From: JAIQGF01 sp051006995
Lineage (GTDB): Bacteria > Acidobacteriota > Terriglobia > Terriglobales > Acidobacteriaceae
Direction: 5' to 3'
DNA length: 64,000 bases
NCBI GenBank assembly: GCA_051006995.1
Contig: JBPCSQ010000029.1
Span: 248,001 to 312,000, forward strand
The notes beneath the pieces are model-generated. The model was not told the origin of the DNA. It ran no database searches and saw nothing but the letters and a program-made list of their open reading frames with translations. The position numbers were made by a program, and so were the translations under genes. Each line of letters starts with the position of its first letter. The first letter of the stretch is position 1. Below are positions 24,451 to 33,519 of the stretch, one piece after another.

Positions 24451-27378
24451 TCAGTGTTGCAATGCGGAATTATCCTGCGTGAGCGTCCGATCGCCTGACG
24501 AGCCAATCTCCAGCACGTAAAACTTCTGGTCGGCAGTCAGAACGCCCAGCCGGTTGCCATCGGCCGAGAATCTCGCCGCGCTGATCCAGCTGGGGAAGCT
24601 GAATTCGTCCCGCTTCTCCAGGGTTCCACTGTCCAGCACGCTCAGAATGCCAGGTTTCTGCTCCACACACAGGAATTTGCCGTCGCGACTGGCGATGGCG
24701 TAAGAGCCGAACACATGTCCCTTCGGCTCGCCCGCGAGGTTGTAAAGCAGCACTCGCTTTTGGTTGTCGAGAACCATGATCTGATTCTGTTTGACGCTGA
24801 CGTCGCGAATCCGGATGGAGCCCTTGCCGGTATCCACAGCGAAGCGGCTGCGCGACTGGCCGGTTTTCAAATCCACGACGTCCACCAGCACCGCTTGCTG
24901 GTTCTTGAGTTGCTGTACGCGCTGGCGGAGATCATTGTCGCTCTTCATCAGGTCTTTGGCATCCTGTCGATCCAGACCAAAGATGAAGGCGATCGTGCCG
25001 CTCTCCGAATCGGTGGCAAAGCTGGGCTGATGCCTGAGTTGCCTCGACCAGAGCACCGTGGGCGCGTGCACGTCCCGGACTTCAACCGTCCAGTCGCCCC
25101 ACGGCTGGTCCTTCTTGACCGGCTGCCGTTCGATCAAGAACGATCCCGCCTGCGTCATGCGTACTTCATGGTTGAACCACTGGCGCACCTGATCGCCGCC
25201 GGTATTCAGATCCATCTCTGCCAGGCTGAACTCGATTTGGGGGTCGCTGGGTTTATCCGCGGCACTATTTTTCGGTTTGTCCTTCGATTTCTCATTGACC
25301 TCGACATCGGCTACGGCCCGGCGAAGAGGATCGGGCGGAAACAGTGCGTAAACGTGGTTGTTCTCGCCAAACCAGGCGCCACGAAAGCCCCGGATATGCA
25401 GCAGCCGCGTGCCCGCTTCCAAATTCCAAACCCCGCCCCGCTCTCGCTGGCTGACAGCCACGAATTTGAAATCCGGGCTGATATTGACCGCGAACAGCGA
25501 TCCCAGCATGGTCTGCGGCAGGGTCAGCGTTCTAGGAGCCTCCTTGCCTACGCCGGATTCGGTCAAGTGATACGCAGCAATGGTTCCTGACCTCTGCGGG
25601 TTCAGCACGGCCGAATCGTAGATATCCATCGCGCTGTTGGGGCTGGCGGAAACGACCTTCTGCGTCTTCAAGTCGAAAATGCCGACGGCAAATTGCTGCA
25701 GCGGCCGGATTAGCAGATATTCGCCGTGCGCGGCTCCCTGAATTCTGCCGCCGATCGGAGGCTCGGTATAGAGCCGTTCTCCACTGGGAAAACCCACCAC
25801 TGCTGCCGATTTTCCGTTTTCGATTCCGTAGAGCCGGTCCGGGCCCACGAACACGAACTTGCGACCCAACAACGCCGTGATGGTTCCGGGCAGCTTCACT
25901 TCCGACATGGAATCGAGGTGGATCGCGAGGTGGGTCGAACGCCGTCCCGCTAGCAGATACTTCCCGTCGGGTGAGAACTGCAGGTTGATAAAGGGCGCCG
26001 GATTTTCGCTCACCCTGTCGATCAACAGGCTCCATGCGTCACTGTACGCGGTGTCCGCCAGCATGGAAGCCGGCGAGTAAAACGACTTCTTGTTGTACAC
26101 CGGAGCGCCGGAGCTCACGTTCAGGATGCTGAGCTGGAGCGGGAAGAGCTCGCGTTGATCCGTCTGCACACAGGCCAGCCACCGCCCGTCCGGCGAGAGC
26201 GCCGAGTCCAGGCATCCGCCGGCGACGTAGACCTCGTTGAGCGCCGACTGCTGTTGCGTGGCAACATCCCAACGCTCTACTCGCAACTCGGAATCGTAAA
26301 AAACGATTTGCCGCGAGTCGGGCGAAAATATCGCCGGGTACATGTCGCGCGCTGTGAACTCGAACAGGTACTGCAACGGGTTCATGGTCACGACGTAGAT
26401 GCTTACGTCGGTTTGCACCAGCGCATACTTGCCGTCCGGGCTGAACCGGACGTTCATAATGTCGCCTTGCAGCGCCGGGGAAAGCTGCTGCTGCGAGACA
26501 ATCCGGTGCTCGCTGGCCTTCAGCTTGAACGTGTGCGCCATTACTGTCTGGCGCCAGCGCTCGAACTCCGCCGCCGTCGGGCGCGGCCCCTTCTCGACGC
26601 AGGAAGCGGGAATGTTGGAGACAGTCTTCACGATTTCGCGCAGCCGCTTGGAATCCGGGCGCGTCGATCCGAACAGGTCGGAGAAAAAGCTTCCAGTCTG
26701 CCCTTTGGTTCCGCTGACTCGGTCGAAGATGTCCACCGCCGCTTGCGGCGAATAGCCGGCTCTCGCCAACAAATAATTGCCGAGGTCGTCAGCGCCGTGC
26801 TGGAGTTTTTCCATGCTCGTCGTGCGGTCACGCTTCTCCAGCGCGTTGCTGTTCTTCCGGTAGGTATCGAGAATCTGGTGGTAATCGGGCTCGATTTCGG
26901 CGAGGCTGCCGATAGAGTTTTTCTTCAGGACGGCCGTCCACAGCCGGCTCAGCAATACCGCCGGGTCGCGAGCCACCATGTGTCCGAGTTCGTGCGCCAT
27001 CACTGCCGCCAGCTCATCTTCGGAGCGCGCTACGGTGATCATCCGTCGGGAAACGTACACTTGTGCCCCGGGAATCGTGAACGCGTTCGCCTCGCCGGTA
27101 TCGGTGACAAACCACTTAGGCTTCGGCGTACCTGGAGGCAGCAGCTTCGCCAGCCGGTCTCCAATCCTGCGCAACGGCCCAACCACGTCCTCGTCTTCAA
27201 TGAGGATGGTCTGGACCGCGATCCGGTCCGCTACCACCTCGCCCAGCCGCTTCTCCTGCTCGGGGGTGAAGATCACCGGCTCTTTGGTAGTGACTACCGG
27301 CATCGTGCAGGTCTGAGCCGCCGCGAACGACGTCAGCAGGCACACTGCGAGAGCGAACGACCATTTGATCGACCGCAC
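24451..27378 (-). CDS. Secreted M48-type metalloprotease fused to a WD40-like propeller
   Basis: 975 residues with a signal peptide (IKWSFALAVCLLTSFAAAQ). Residues about 40-270 form an M48 peptidase domain with the zinc motif HELGHMVARD near residue 126. From about residue 300 to the end there are repeated beta strands of the WD40/PD40 type (VRFSPDGKYALVQTD, IFSPDSRQIVFYD, LSPDGRWLACVQTD, LQFSPDGKYLLAGR). The propeller probably binds a partner or substrate. It is divergent from dnaK across 265 bases. A periplasmic quality-control role beside the chaperone genes is only suggested by position. Confidence 0.85.
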   Translation of the reverse strand: MRSIKWSFALAVCLLTSFAAAQTCTMPVVTTKEPVIFTPEQEKRLGEVVADRIAVQTILIEDEDVVGPLRRIGDRLAKLLPPGTPKPKWFVTDTGEANAFTIPGAQVYVSRRMITVARSEDELAAVMAHELGHMVARDPAVLLSRLWTAVLKKNSIGSLAEIEPDYHQILDTYRKNSNALEKRDRTTSMEKLQHGADDLGNYLLARAGYSPQAAVDIFDRVSGTKGQTGSFFSDLFGSTRPDSKRLREIVKTVSNIPASCVEKGPRPTAAEFERWRQTVMAHTFKLKASEHRIVSQQQLSPALQGDIMNVRFSPDGKYALVQTDVSIYVVTMNPLQYLFEFTARDMYPAIFSPDSRQIVFYDSELRVERWDVATQQQSALNEVYVAGGCLDSALSPDGRWLACVQTDQRELFPLQLSILNVSSGAPVYNKKSFYSPASMLADTAYSDAWSLLIDRVSENPAPFINLQFSPDGKYLLAGRRSTHLAIHLDSMSEVKLPGTITALLGRKFVFVGPDRLYGIENGKSAAVVGFPSGERLYTEPPIGGRIQGAAHGEYLLIRPLQQFAVGIFDLKTQKVVSASPNSAMDIYDSAVLNPQRSGTIAAYHLTESGVGKEAPRTLTLPQTMLGSLFAVNISPDFKFVAVSQRERGGVWNLEAGTRLLHIRGFRGAWFGENNHVYALFPPDPLRRAVADVEVNEKSKDKPKNSAADKPSDPQIEFSLAEMDLNTGGDQVRQWFNHEVRMTQAGSFLIERQPVKKDQPWGDWTVEVRDVHAPTVLWSRQLRHQPSFATDSESGTIAFIFGLDRQDAKDLMKSDNDLRQRVQQLKNQQAVLVDVVDLKTGQSRSRFAVDTGKGSIRIRDVSVKQNQIMVLDNQKRVLLYNLAGEPKGHVFGSYAIASRDGKFLCVEQKPGILSVLDSGTLEKRDEFSFPSWISAARFSADGNRLGVLTADQKFYVLEIGSSGDRTLTQDNSALQH

Positions 27379-27529
27379 CGAACTCTCCTTGTCTTGAAAC
27401 CGTGCAGCGTACCACCGTCAGCGGTGACAAATGGCTGAATTTTAGGGGAGCTTTTGCCCTGCGGTTCCCGATGCGGGAGGATATCCGCCGAACTTCTGCA
27501 ACCGCCGTCCGCACCCGCACATCTAACAA

Positions 27530-27559
27530 CTTGACAACGTTACACTCAACCTTTATATT
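27530..27559 (+). promoter_or_regulatory. dnaK promoter overlapped by a HspR (HAIR-like) operator
   Basis: Sigma-70-type promoter: TTGACA (27531-27536), 17-bp spacer, TATATT (27554-27559). The inverted repeat CTTGACA-N7-ACTCAAC (27530-27550) covers the -35 and most of the spacer. It matches the known HAIR consensus CTTGAGT-N7-ACTCAAG at 11 of 14 positions. HspR bound there would block RNA polymerase. Confidence 0.75.
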
Positions 27560-27643
27560 GCGACTGTTATAAAAGCAGAGCAGCGGCTGAAAGCATGATA
27601 ATTCAACGACTTAGAAAAGTTTAGAAGTAGGAGGCAGGCTCCA

Positions 27644-29581
<1,938 letters not shown>

Positions 29582-29592
29582 GAACGTCGATA

Positions 29593-29630
29593 GCCGATGG
29601 TCGACGGCAAAAAGGCCGTCGACCATCGGC
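29593..29630. terminator. Perfect hairpin after dnaK
   Basis: A 16-bp perfect inverted repeat (GCCGATGGTCGACGGC and its complement) with a 6-base AAAAAG loop, 12 bases after the dnaK stop. There is no T-run, so it may be a repeat element or an mRNA 3'-end stabiliser rather than a true terminator. Confidence 0.55.
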
Positions 29631-29653
29631 CGCCCGAGCATAGGAAAGCTTAC

Positions 29654-29732
29654 AAGCTGTCATCCTGAGCGAGGGCGCACCGCCCGAGATGCACAGACAG
29701 CTTAGAAGCTGTCATCCTGAGCGAGGGCGCAC
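29654..29732. repeat. 27-bp direct repeat (gtcatcctgagc family)
   Basis: The 27-bp unit beginning AAGCTGTCATCCTGAGCGAG occurs at 29654-29680 and 29706-29732, 52 bp apart, and is followed by agtcgaaggacc. A related 'gtcattccgggcgcagcgag' phrase lies at about 1840-1860. These look like interspersed intergenic elements. Confidence 0.7.
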
Positions 29733-29804
29733 GCCCTAGTCGAAGGACCCCGCGGTCGTTCGTATCGGAAATGCCGCGTGAAGGCATTTCAAAGGAGTTT
29801 TCCA

Positions 29805-29984
29805 TTGCAATTTGAAGTGAACGGCCAAAATTATTTTCTGAATTTCGTGCCCGAGAAGGGCCGCTGGTTCTTGTTCCAACCCACACGCACGGGTTTCACC
29901 GTCCTGCCCGTAGTGGACGACGACCGCTCCTTCTTCCTTCCGGAAGACATTGACCTCAACGGCGATGTCGAGGTGGTGAACTAG
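29805..29984 (+). CDS. Small conserved-looking protein of unknown function
   Basis: 59 residues from a TTG at 29805 that has AAAGGAG seven bases upstream; an in-frame GTG at 29778 lacks such a site. The sequence is compact and beta-rich (FEVNGQNYFLNFVPEKGRWF, FQPTRTGFTVLPVVDDD) and ends LNGDVEVVN. I recognise no family. Its stop codon shares one base with the start of the next gene, so the two are translationally coupled. Both sit between dnaK and dnaJ. Confidence 0.6.
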   Translation: MQFEVNGQNYFLNFVPEKGRWFLFQPTRTGFTVLPVVDDDRSFFLPEDIDLNGDVEVVN

Positions 29985-30478
29985 TGCGATATCTCGATCT
30001 GCGCGCGACCCTGTCTGGAATGCCGGTGGCGATCGCGTTGTTGGCTATCGCTCTGAGCGGTTCCGCACCGGCGCAAACCGCGAACACTTCGCCCACCGCC
30101 AAGCAGCTCACTTCCCTGCTGAACGAATTCCTCGACGCGGCCGGGCGCAATGACCGCGCGGTCTTCGACCGCTTCTTCGCCGACGACGTCATCTACACCC
30201 GCTCGGCGGGCGTTACCGTGGACAAGGCCGAGATCATGAAGAATGTCGGCAACCGTGAGGATGCGGGCGGCAAGAATACGTTCTCCGCCGATGATGTCAC
30301 CATTCATGACTACGGCACTACCGCGATCGTGAACTTCCGTCTGACGGCGAAGACCGAGAAAGACGGCAAGACTGAAACGTCGCACTACCGCAACACCGCC
30401 ACATTCCTGAAGCGCAACGGCCGCTGGCAGGTGGTAGCGTGGCAGGCGACCAAGGTGCCGGAGGAGACCGCGAAGTAA
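29984..30478 (+). CDS. Secreted NTF2-like (SnoaL/DUF4440) protein
   Basis: 164 residues from a GTG overlapping the preceding stop by one base. A signal peptide (GMPVAIALLAIALSGSAPAQ) is followed by an NTF2-like cone fold: LTSLLNEFLDAAGRNDRAVF, FFADDVIYTRSAG, TTAIVNFRLTAKTEK and NGRWQVVAWQATKVP. Members range from isomerases to binding proteins; no catalytic set is evident. It is in the dnaK-dnaJ interval; co-regulation with the chaperones is possible. Confidence 0.8.
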   Translation: MRYLDLRATLSGMPVAIALLAIALSGSAPAQTANTSPTAKQLTSLLNEFLDAAGRNDRAVFDRFFADDVIYTRSAGVTVDKAEIMKNVGNREDAGGKNTFSADDVTIHDYGTTAIVNFRLTAKTEKDGKTETSHYRNTATFLKRNGRWQVVAWQATKVPEETAK

Positions 30479-30509
30479 GAGCGCGCGCAGCGCGATAGAA
30501 ATTGTGTAG

Positions 30510-30608
30510 GTCATGGCTTCAGCCATGACTGAGGCGCGCAGCGCCGAAACCCCCGGCGTCAGCCGGGGGTTAGGCGTTTGGTATAAAGGGAAGCCCGCTT
30601 CCGCGGGC
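30510..30608. repeat. Three consecutive hairpins upstream of dnaJ
   Basis: GTCATGGCT/AGCCATGAC (30510-30529), AACCCCCGGC/GCCGGGGGTT (30548-30571) and GCCCGC/GCGGGC (30593-30608), each with a 2-4 base loop. The last ends 13 bases before the dnaJ ATG. They may be intergenic repeat stems, a terminator, or 5'-leader structure. Confidence 0.65.
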
Positions 30609-30621
30609 GACAGAATTCACG

Positions 30622-31842
30622 ATGGCCACTGCGACCAAAAATTATTACGAAACCCTGGGCGTGAAGAAGTCCGCCTCGACGGAGGAGATCCGCAAGGCGT
30701 TTCGTAAGCTGGCGCGCAAGTACCATCCCGACGTCAATCCCGGCGACAAGTCGGCGGAAGAAAAGTTCAAGCAAATCTCCGAGGCGAACGACGTCCTCAG
30801 CGATCCCAAGAAGCGCAAAATCTACGACCAGCTCGGCTACTACAGCGACAACATTGATCCGGCGGCGGCGGAGGCCTACGCGCGCGGCGGCGGCTTCGGC
30901 GCCGGAGGTTTCGGCGGACCTCCGCCCGGCGCTGGACGCGGCGGCGCGCAGGAAGTTCCCTTCGATTTCAGCGGCTTCGATTTCAGCGACATGTTCGAAG
31001 GTGGCGGACAGCAGCAGCGCCGAAGCGGCGGCGGCATCCGCGACATCTTCTCCGGCATTTTCAGCGGCGGGCGCGGCGGCGCCGTACAGGAAGAGCCCGA
31101 GCAGGGCACCGACCTGGAGTACCAGGTCAACGTCGGCTTCTGGCAGGCGATTCGCGGGGCTGTGCTGCGCCTGAACATCACCCGCCTCGACACCTGCGCG
31201 AATTGCCGCGGGCGCGGCTACATCGAATCGCCGGGAGTCTGCCCCGACTGCAAAGGCACGGGACACATCCAGCAGACCAGCGGGCGCATGAAGTTCAACA
31301 CCGTGTGCCCACGCTGCGGCGGCACCGGCAAACAACGCGCGGTGTGCCACGTCTGCGGTGGACAGGGCGCGGTGAATCGCACCGAGCCGCTGGAGGTGCG
31401 CCTCAAGCCGGGCACGCGCGACGGCCAGCGCATTCGCCTCGCCGGAAAAGGAAACGCGGGAACTCACGGTGGCCCGGCCGGCGATTTGTACGTCATCATC
31501 CGCGCCGGCGAGCACCCGGTATTCCGCCGCGAGGGCGACGACATCCATGTCACCGTGCCGGTCACCATCACCGAGGCCGCGCTGGGCGCGAAGATCGAGG
31601 TGCCGACGATTGATGGCCGCGCCCTGCTGCGCATTCCTCCGGGCACCGCGTCGGGCCAGAAACTGCGCCTGCGCGAGAAGGGTGTGCCCTCGGCAGTGAA
31701 GGACAGTCAGCGCGGCGATGAGATTGTCGAGGTGAAGATCACCGTGCCTATGCCGCGCGACGAGAAGACGAAGGAACTGCTGCGCGAATTGGCGAAGCTG
31801 AACCCCGACGACCCGCGCGCAGAATTGTGGAGCAAGGTTTAG
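30622..31842 (+). CDS. dnaJ: Chaperone protein DnaJ (Hsp40)
   Basis: 406 residues. Stimulates DnaK ATPase and delivers substrates. The J domain (residues 1-75) carries the HPD motif in KYHPDVNPGD; a Gly/Phe-rich stretch follows (residues about 90-150). Four CxxCxGxG zinc motifs are intact: CANCRGRG, CPDCKGTG, CPRCGGTG and CHVCGGQG. The C-terminal substrate-binding domains include LAGKGNAGTHGGPAGDLYV. The ribosome site is weak and the leader is structured. hspR follows 55 bases downstream. Confidence 0.97.
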   Translation: MATATKNYYETLGVKKSASTEEIRKAFRKLARKYHPDVNPGDKSAEEKFKQISEANDVLSDPKKRKIYDQLGYYSDNIDPAAAEAYARGGGFGAGGFGGPPPGAGRGGAQEVPFDFSGFDFSDMFEGGGQQQRRSGGGIRDIFSGIFSGGRGGAVQEEPEQGTDLEYQVNVGFWQAIRGAVLRLNITRLDTCANCRGRGYIESPGVCPDCKGTGHIQQTSGRMKFNTVCPRCGGTGKQRAVCHVCGGQGAVNRTEPLEVRLKPGTRDGQRIRLAGKGNAGTHGGPAGDLYVIIRAGEHPVFRREGDDIHVTVPVTITEAALGAKIEVPTIDGRALLRIPPGTASGQKLRLREKGVPSAVKDSQRGDEIVEVKITVPMPRDEKTKELLRELAKLNPDDPRAELWSKV

Positions 31843-31888
31843 CCACAGAGGACACGGAGAAAATATTTTCCTCTGCGACCTCTGTGGC
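31842..31888. repeat. 10-bp inverted repeat between dnaJ and hspR
   Basis: GCCACAGAGG (31842-31851) and CCTCTGTGGC (31879-31888) can form a stem spanning most of the dnaJ-hspR gap, starting on the dnaJ stop codon. The 'ccacagaggacac' phrase resembles interspersed intergenic repeats. Confidence 0.55.
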
Positions 31889-31897
31889 GGAATAGAC

Positions 31898-32296
31898 ATG
31901 GCTAAAAGAAAAAGCAAAGGCGCGTACATGATCTCGGCGGTGGCCGAGATGTACGGCATTCATCCGCAGACGCTGCGCCTGTACGAGCGCGAGGGCCTGC
32001 TGAAGCCGTCGCGCACCGAGGGCAATACCCGCCTCTACACCGAGGAAGACCTGCAGCGGCTGGAGGTGATCCTGTCGCTGGCGCGCGACCTGGGCGTGAA
32101 CATCAGCGGCATCGCCATCATCCTGCAAATGCGCGAGCGCATGGAGCAGATGCAGCGCGAGATGCACGAGTTCCTCACCTCCTTCCAGCGGGAGATGCTG
32201 GCGCGCATGGGCACGGCCGAGCCTTCCAAGGGCGCAATCATTCCGGTGCGGCGGATCACTACGCCGCCGGCCGCCAACAACAAGGAAAGAAAATAG
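31898..32296 (+). CDS. hspR: MerR-family heat-shock repressor HspR
   Basis: 132 residues. The N-terminal MerR helix-turn-helix is AYMISAVAEMYGIHPQTLRL with YEREGLLKPSRTEGNTRLY, and a coiled-coil-like C-terminus (ILQMRERMEQMQREMHEFLT) would allow dimerisation. HspR represses dnaK-type operons by binding HAIR inverted repeats, usually with DnaK as co-repressor. Its position after dnaJ and the HAIR-like site over the dnaK promoter in this same window support the name. It could be autoregulated if transcribed from the dnaK promoter. Confidence 0.88.
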   Translation: MAKRKSKGAYMISAVAEMYGIHPQTLRLYEREGLLKPSRTEGNTRLYTEEDLQRLEVILSLARDLGVNISGIAIILQMRERMEQMQREMHEFLTSFQREMLARMGTAEPSKGAIIPVRRITTPPAANNKERK

Positions 32297-32339
32297 CGGG
32301 TCGCAATCTGCAACGCGGTTTGGCATGGCCAGGCCGGCA

Positions 32340-32355
32340 TGTTCCACGTGGAACA
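32340..32355. promoter_or_regulatory. parS-like centromere site
   Basis: TGTTCCACGTGGAACA is a perfect 16-bp palindrome. It matches the conserved ParB-binding parS consensus TGTTTCACGTGAAACA at 14 of 16 positions, with the two changes symmetrical. It lies in a non-coding gap after hspR. It suggests the window may be on the origin-proximal side of the chromosome. Confidence 0.6.
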
Positions 32356-32407
32356 CTGTGGAAATCCGACAAAATTTGCGCTGAAAATTCCCGGTTCGGA
32401 ACAGAGC

Positions 32408-33223
32408 CTAATCGGCACTGACGTGGGCGCGGAACCGCCTGGTGCGCTGGCGCTTCTCGATCACCAGATGCCACAGCACGCTGAAGATGACGAGCTCAAG
32501 AACGGCGACCGTGACGCTGGTGACGGCGAAACTCGCGGCCAGGTGCTGCCAGGGAGACAGGCCAGGGCCGGGCGTCCACTGGGAAAGTCCGCGCGCCAGT
32601 CCCAATCCCACCGCCGCAAACGCACATACGGCAACGATCATCAGGTTGGCGGCGGGAGACAAGCGCACCGGCAGGCGCTGCTCCGATTGCGGCGCGTTCC
32701 GGTACCAGCGCAGGACATAGAGCAGGATGACGATCGCTCCAAGCAAGGTGCTGCCGTGCTGCGCGAGCTTCCAGACGGTGATGCGGGTCGGCCCGACGTG
32801 GAACAACATCAGGCGCAACGCCGACCAATGCCTCACGCCCCAGCCCTCCTCGTGTGTGAACGCGTCCCAGAGAAGGTGGGTGGCAATGCCCACGGCAACG
32901 CCGGCCAGCGCCAGCAACAGATGGCCGAAAGGCCACCAGCGAAATTTGCGCGCCGGCGGCACCATGCGGCGCTGCCAGGCGCCCGGCATCAGCGAGATCA
33001 CCGGCCACTTCAACAGCAGGTGAAACGCCGCCAGAGCGAACCAAGCAAACGGAAACGTCAGGTACAGCACCCCGGGCCAGGTATGGGCGGAGCGTCCCTG
33101 CTGCGCCATGCGGATGAAGTATTCGAAGTCGGGGGCCATGCTGCCGATCACCAGGGCGGACAAGGGCAGGCGAGTGCTGTACAGCGGCGCGACCGCCGCC
33201 GGATGGGACAAGGTGAAGGGCAC
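32408..33223 (-). CDS. DUF4184 family integral membrane protein
   Basis: 271 residues. It opens with the family signature PFTLSHPAAVAPLY, then GSMAPDFEYFIRM, and GIATHLLWDAFTHEEGWGVR with conserved His and Asp. About six hydrophobic helices are visible. The His/Asp residues resemble membrane-bound metal-dependent hydrolases, but no reaction is established. The start is a GTG. The 80 bases before its start lead into the CRP/FNR-like promoter of the RCC1 gene on the other strand. Confidence 0.82.
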   Translation of the reverse strand: MPFTLSHPAAVAPLYSTRLPLSALVIGSMAPDFEYFIRMAQQGRSAHTWPGVLYLTFPFAWFALAAFHLLLKWPVISLMPGAWQRRMVPPARKFRWWPFGHLLLALAGVAVGIATHLLWDAFTHEEGWGVRHWSALRLMLFHVGPTRITVWKLAQHGSTLLGAIVILLYVLRWYRNAPQSEQRLPVRLSPAANLMIVAVCAFAAVGLGLARGLSQWTPGPGLSPWQHLAASFAVTSVTVAVLELVIFSVLWHLVIEKRQRTRRFRAHVSAD

Positions 33224-33305
33224 AAGGGCATTTTAGCCGCAAAAGCGCGGTGTGGGATTGAGGGGCCGGCGGGCCCGGAGGCGGCAAGGCTTATCACGTA
33301 GGTCC

Positions 33306-33348
33306 CGTGACGTGCGTCACATTACTTAGTTTGGGGAAGCGGTATAAG
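33306..33348 (+). promoter_or_regulatory. CRP/FNR-type box with -10 element (plus-strand promoter)
   Basis: CGTGACGTGCGTCACA (33306-33321, centre 33313.5) is followed by TATAAG at 33343-33348, again 29.5 bp from the centre. It would drive the RCC1 surface protein, with a leader of about 165 bases if translation starts at 33520. Confidence 0.65.
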
Positions 33349-33519
33349 GGATTTGCCTTATCCCGAAAGCGAATGAAGCGGCGCTGCGACTGTCAGTGGC
33401 CGGCCCGACTCGCATATGTCGGCCAGCAATTCCCCTCGGCGCGACGCCGGTTTTATCCAGTTCCAGTCCCGGCCCAATCCGTAGCCTGCGCGCCGCGTGC
33501 GCCGAGGAGGCTGGTCACC

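Noticed and set aside
30559..31959. 466-codon frame anti-sense to dnaJ
   Set aside because: Shadow of dnaJ; low-complexity, no motif.
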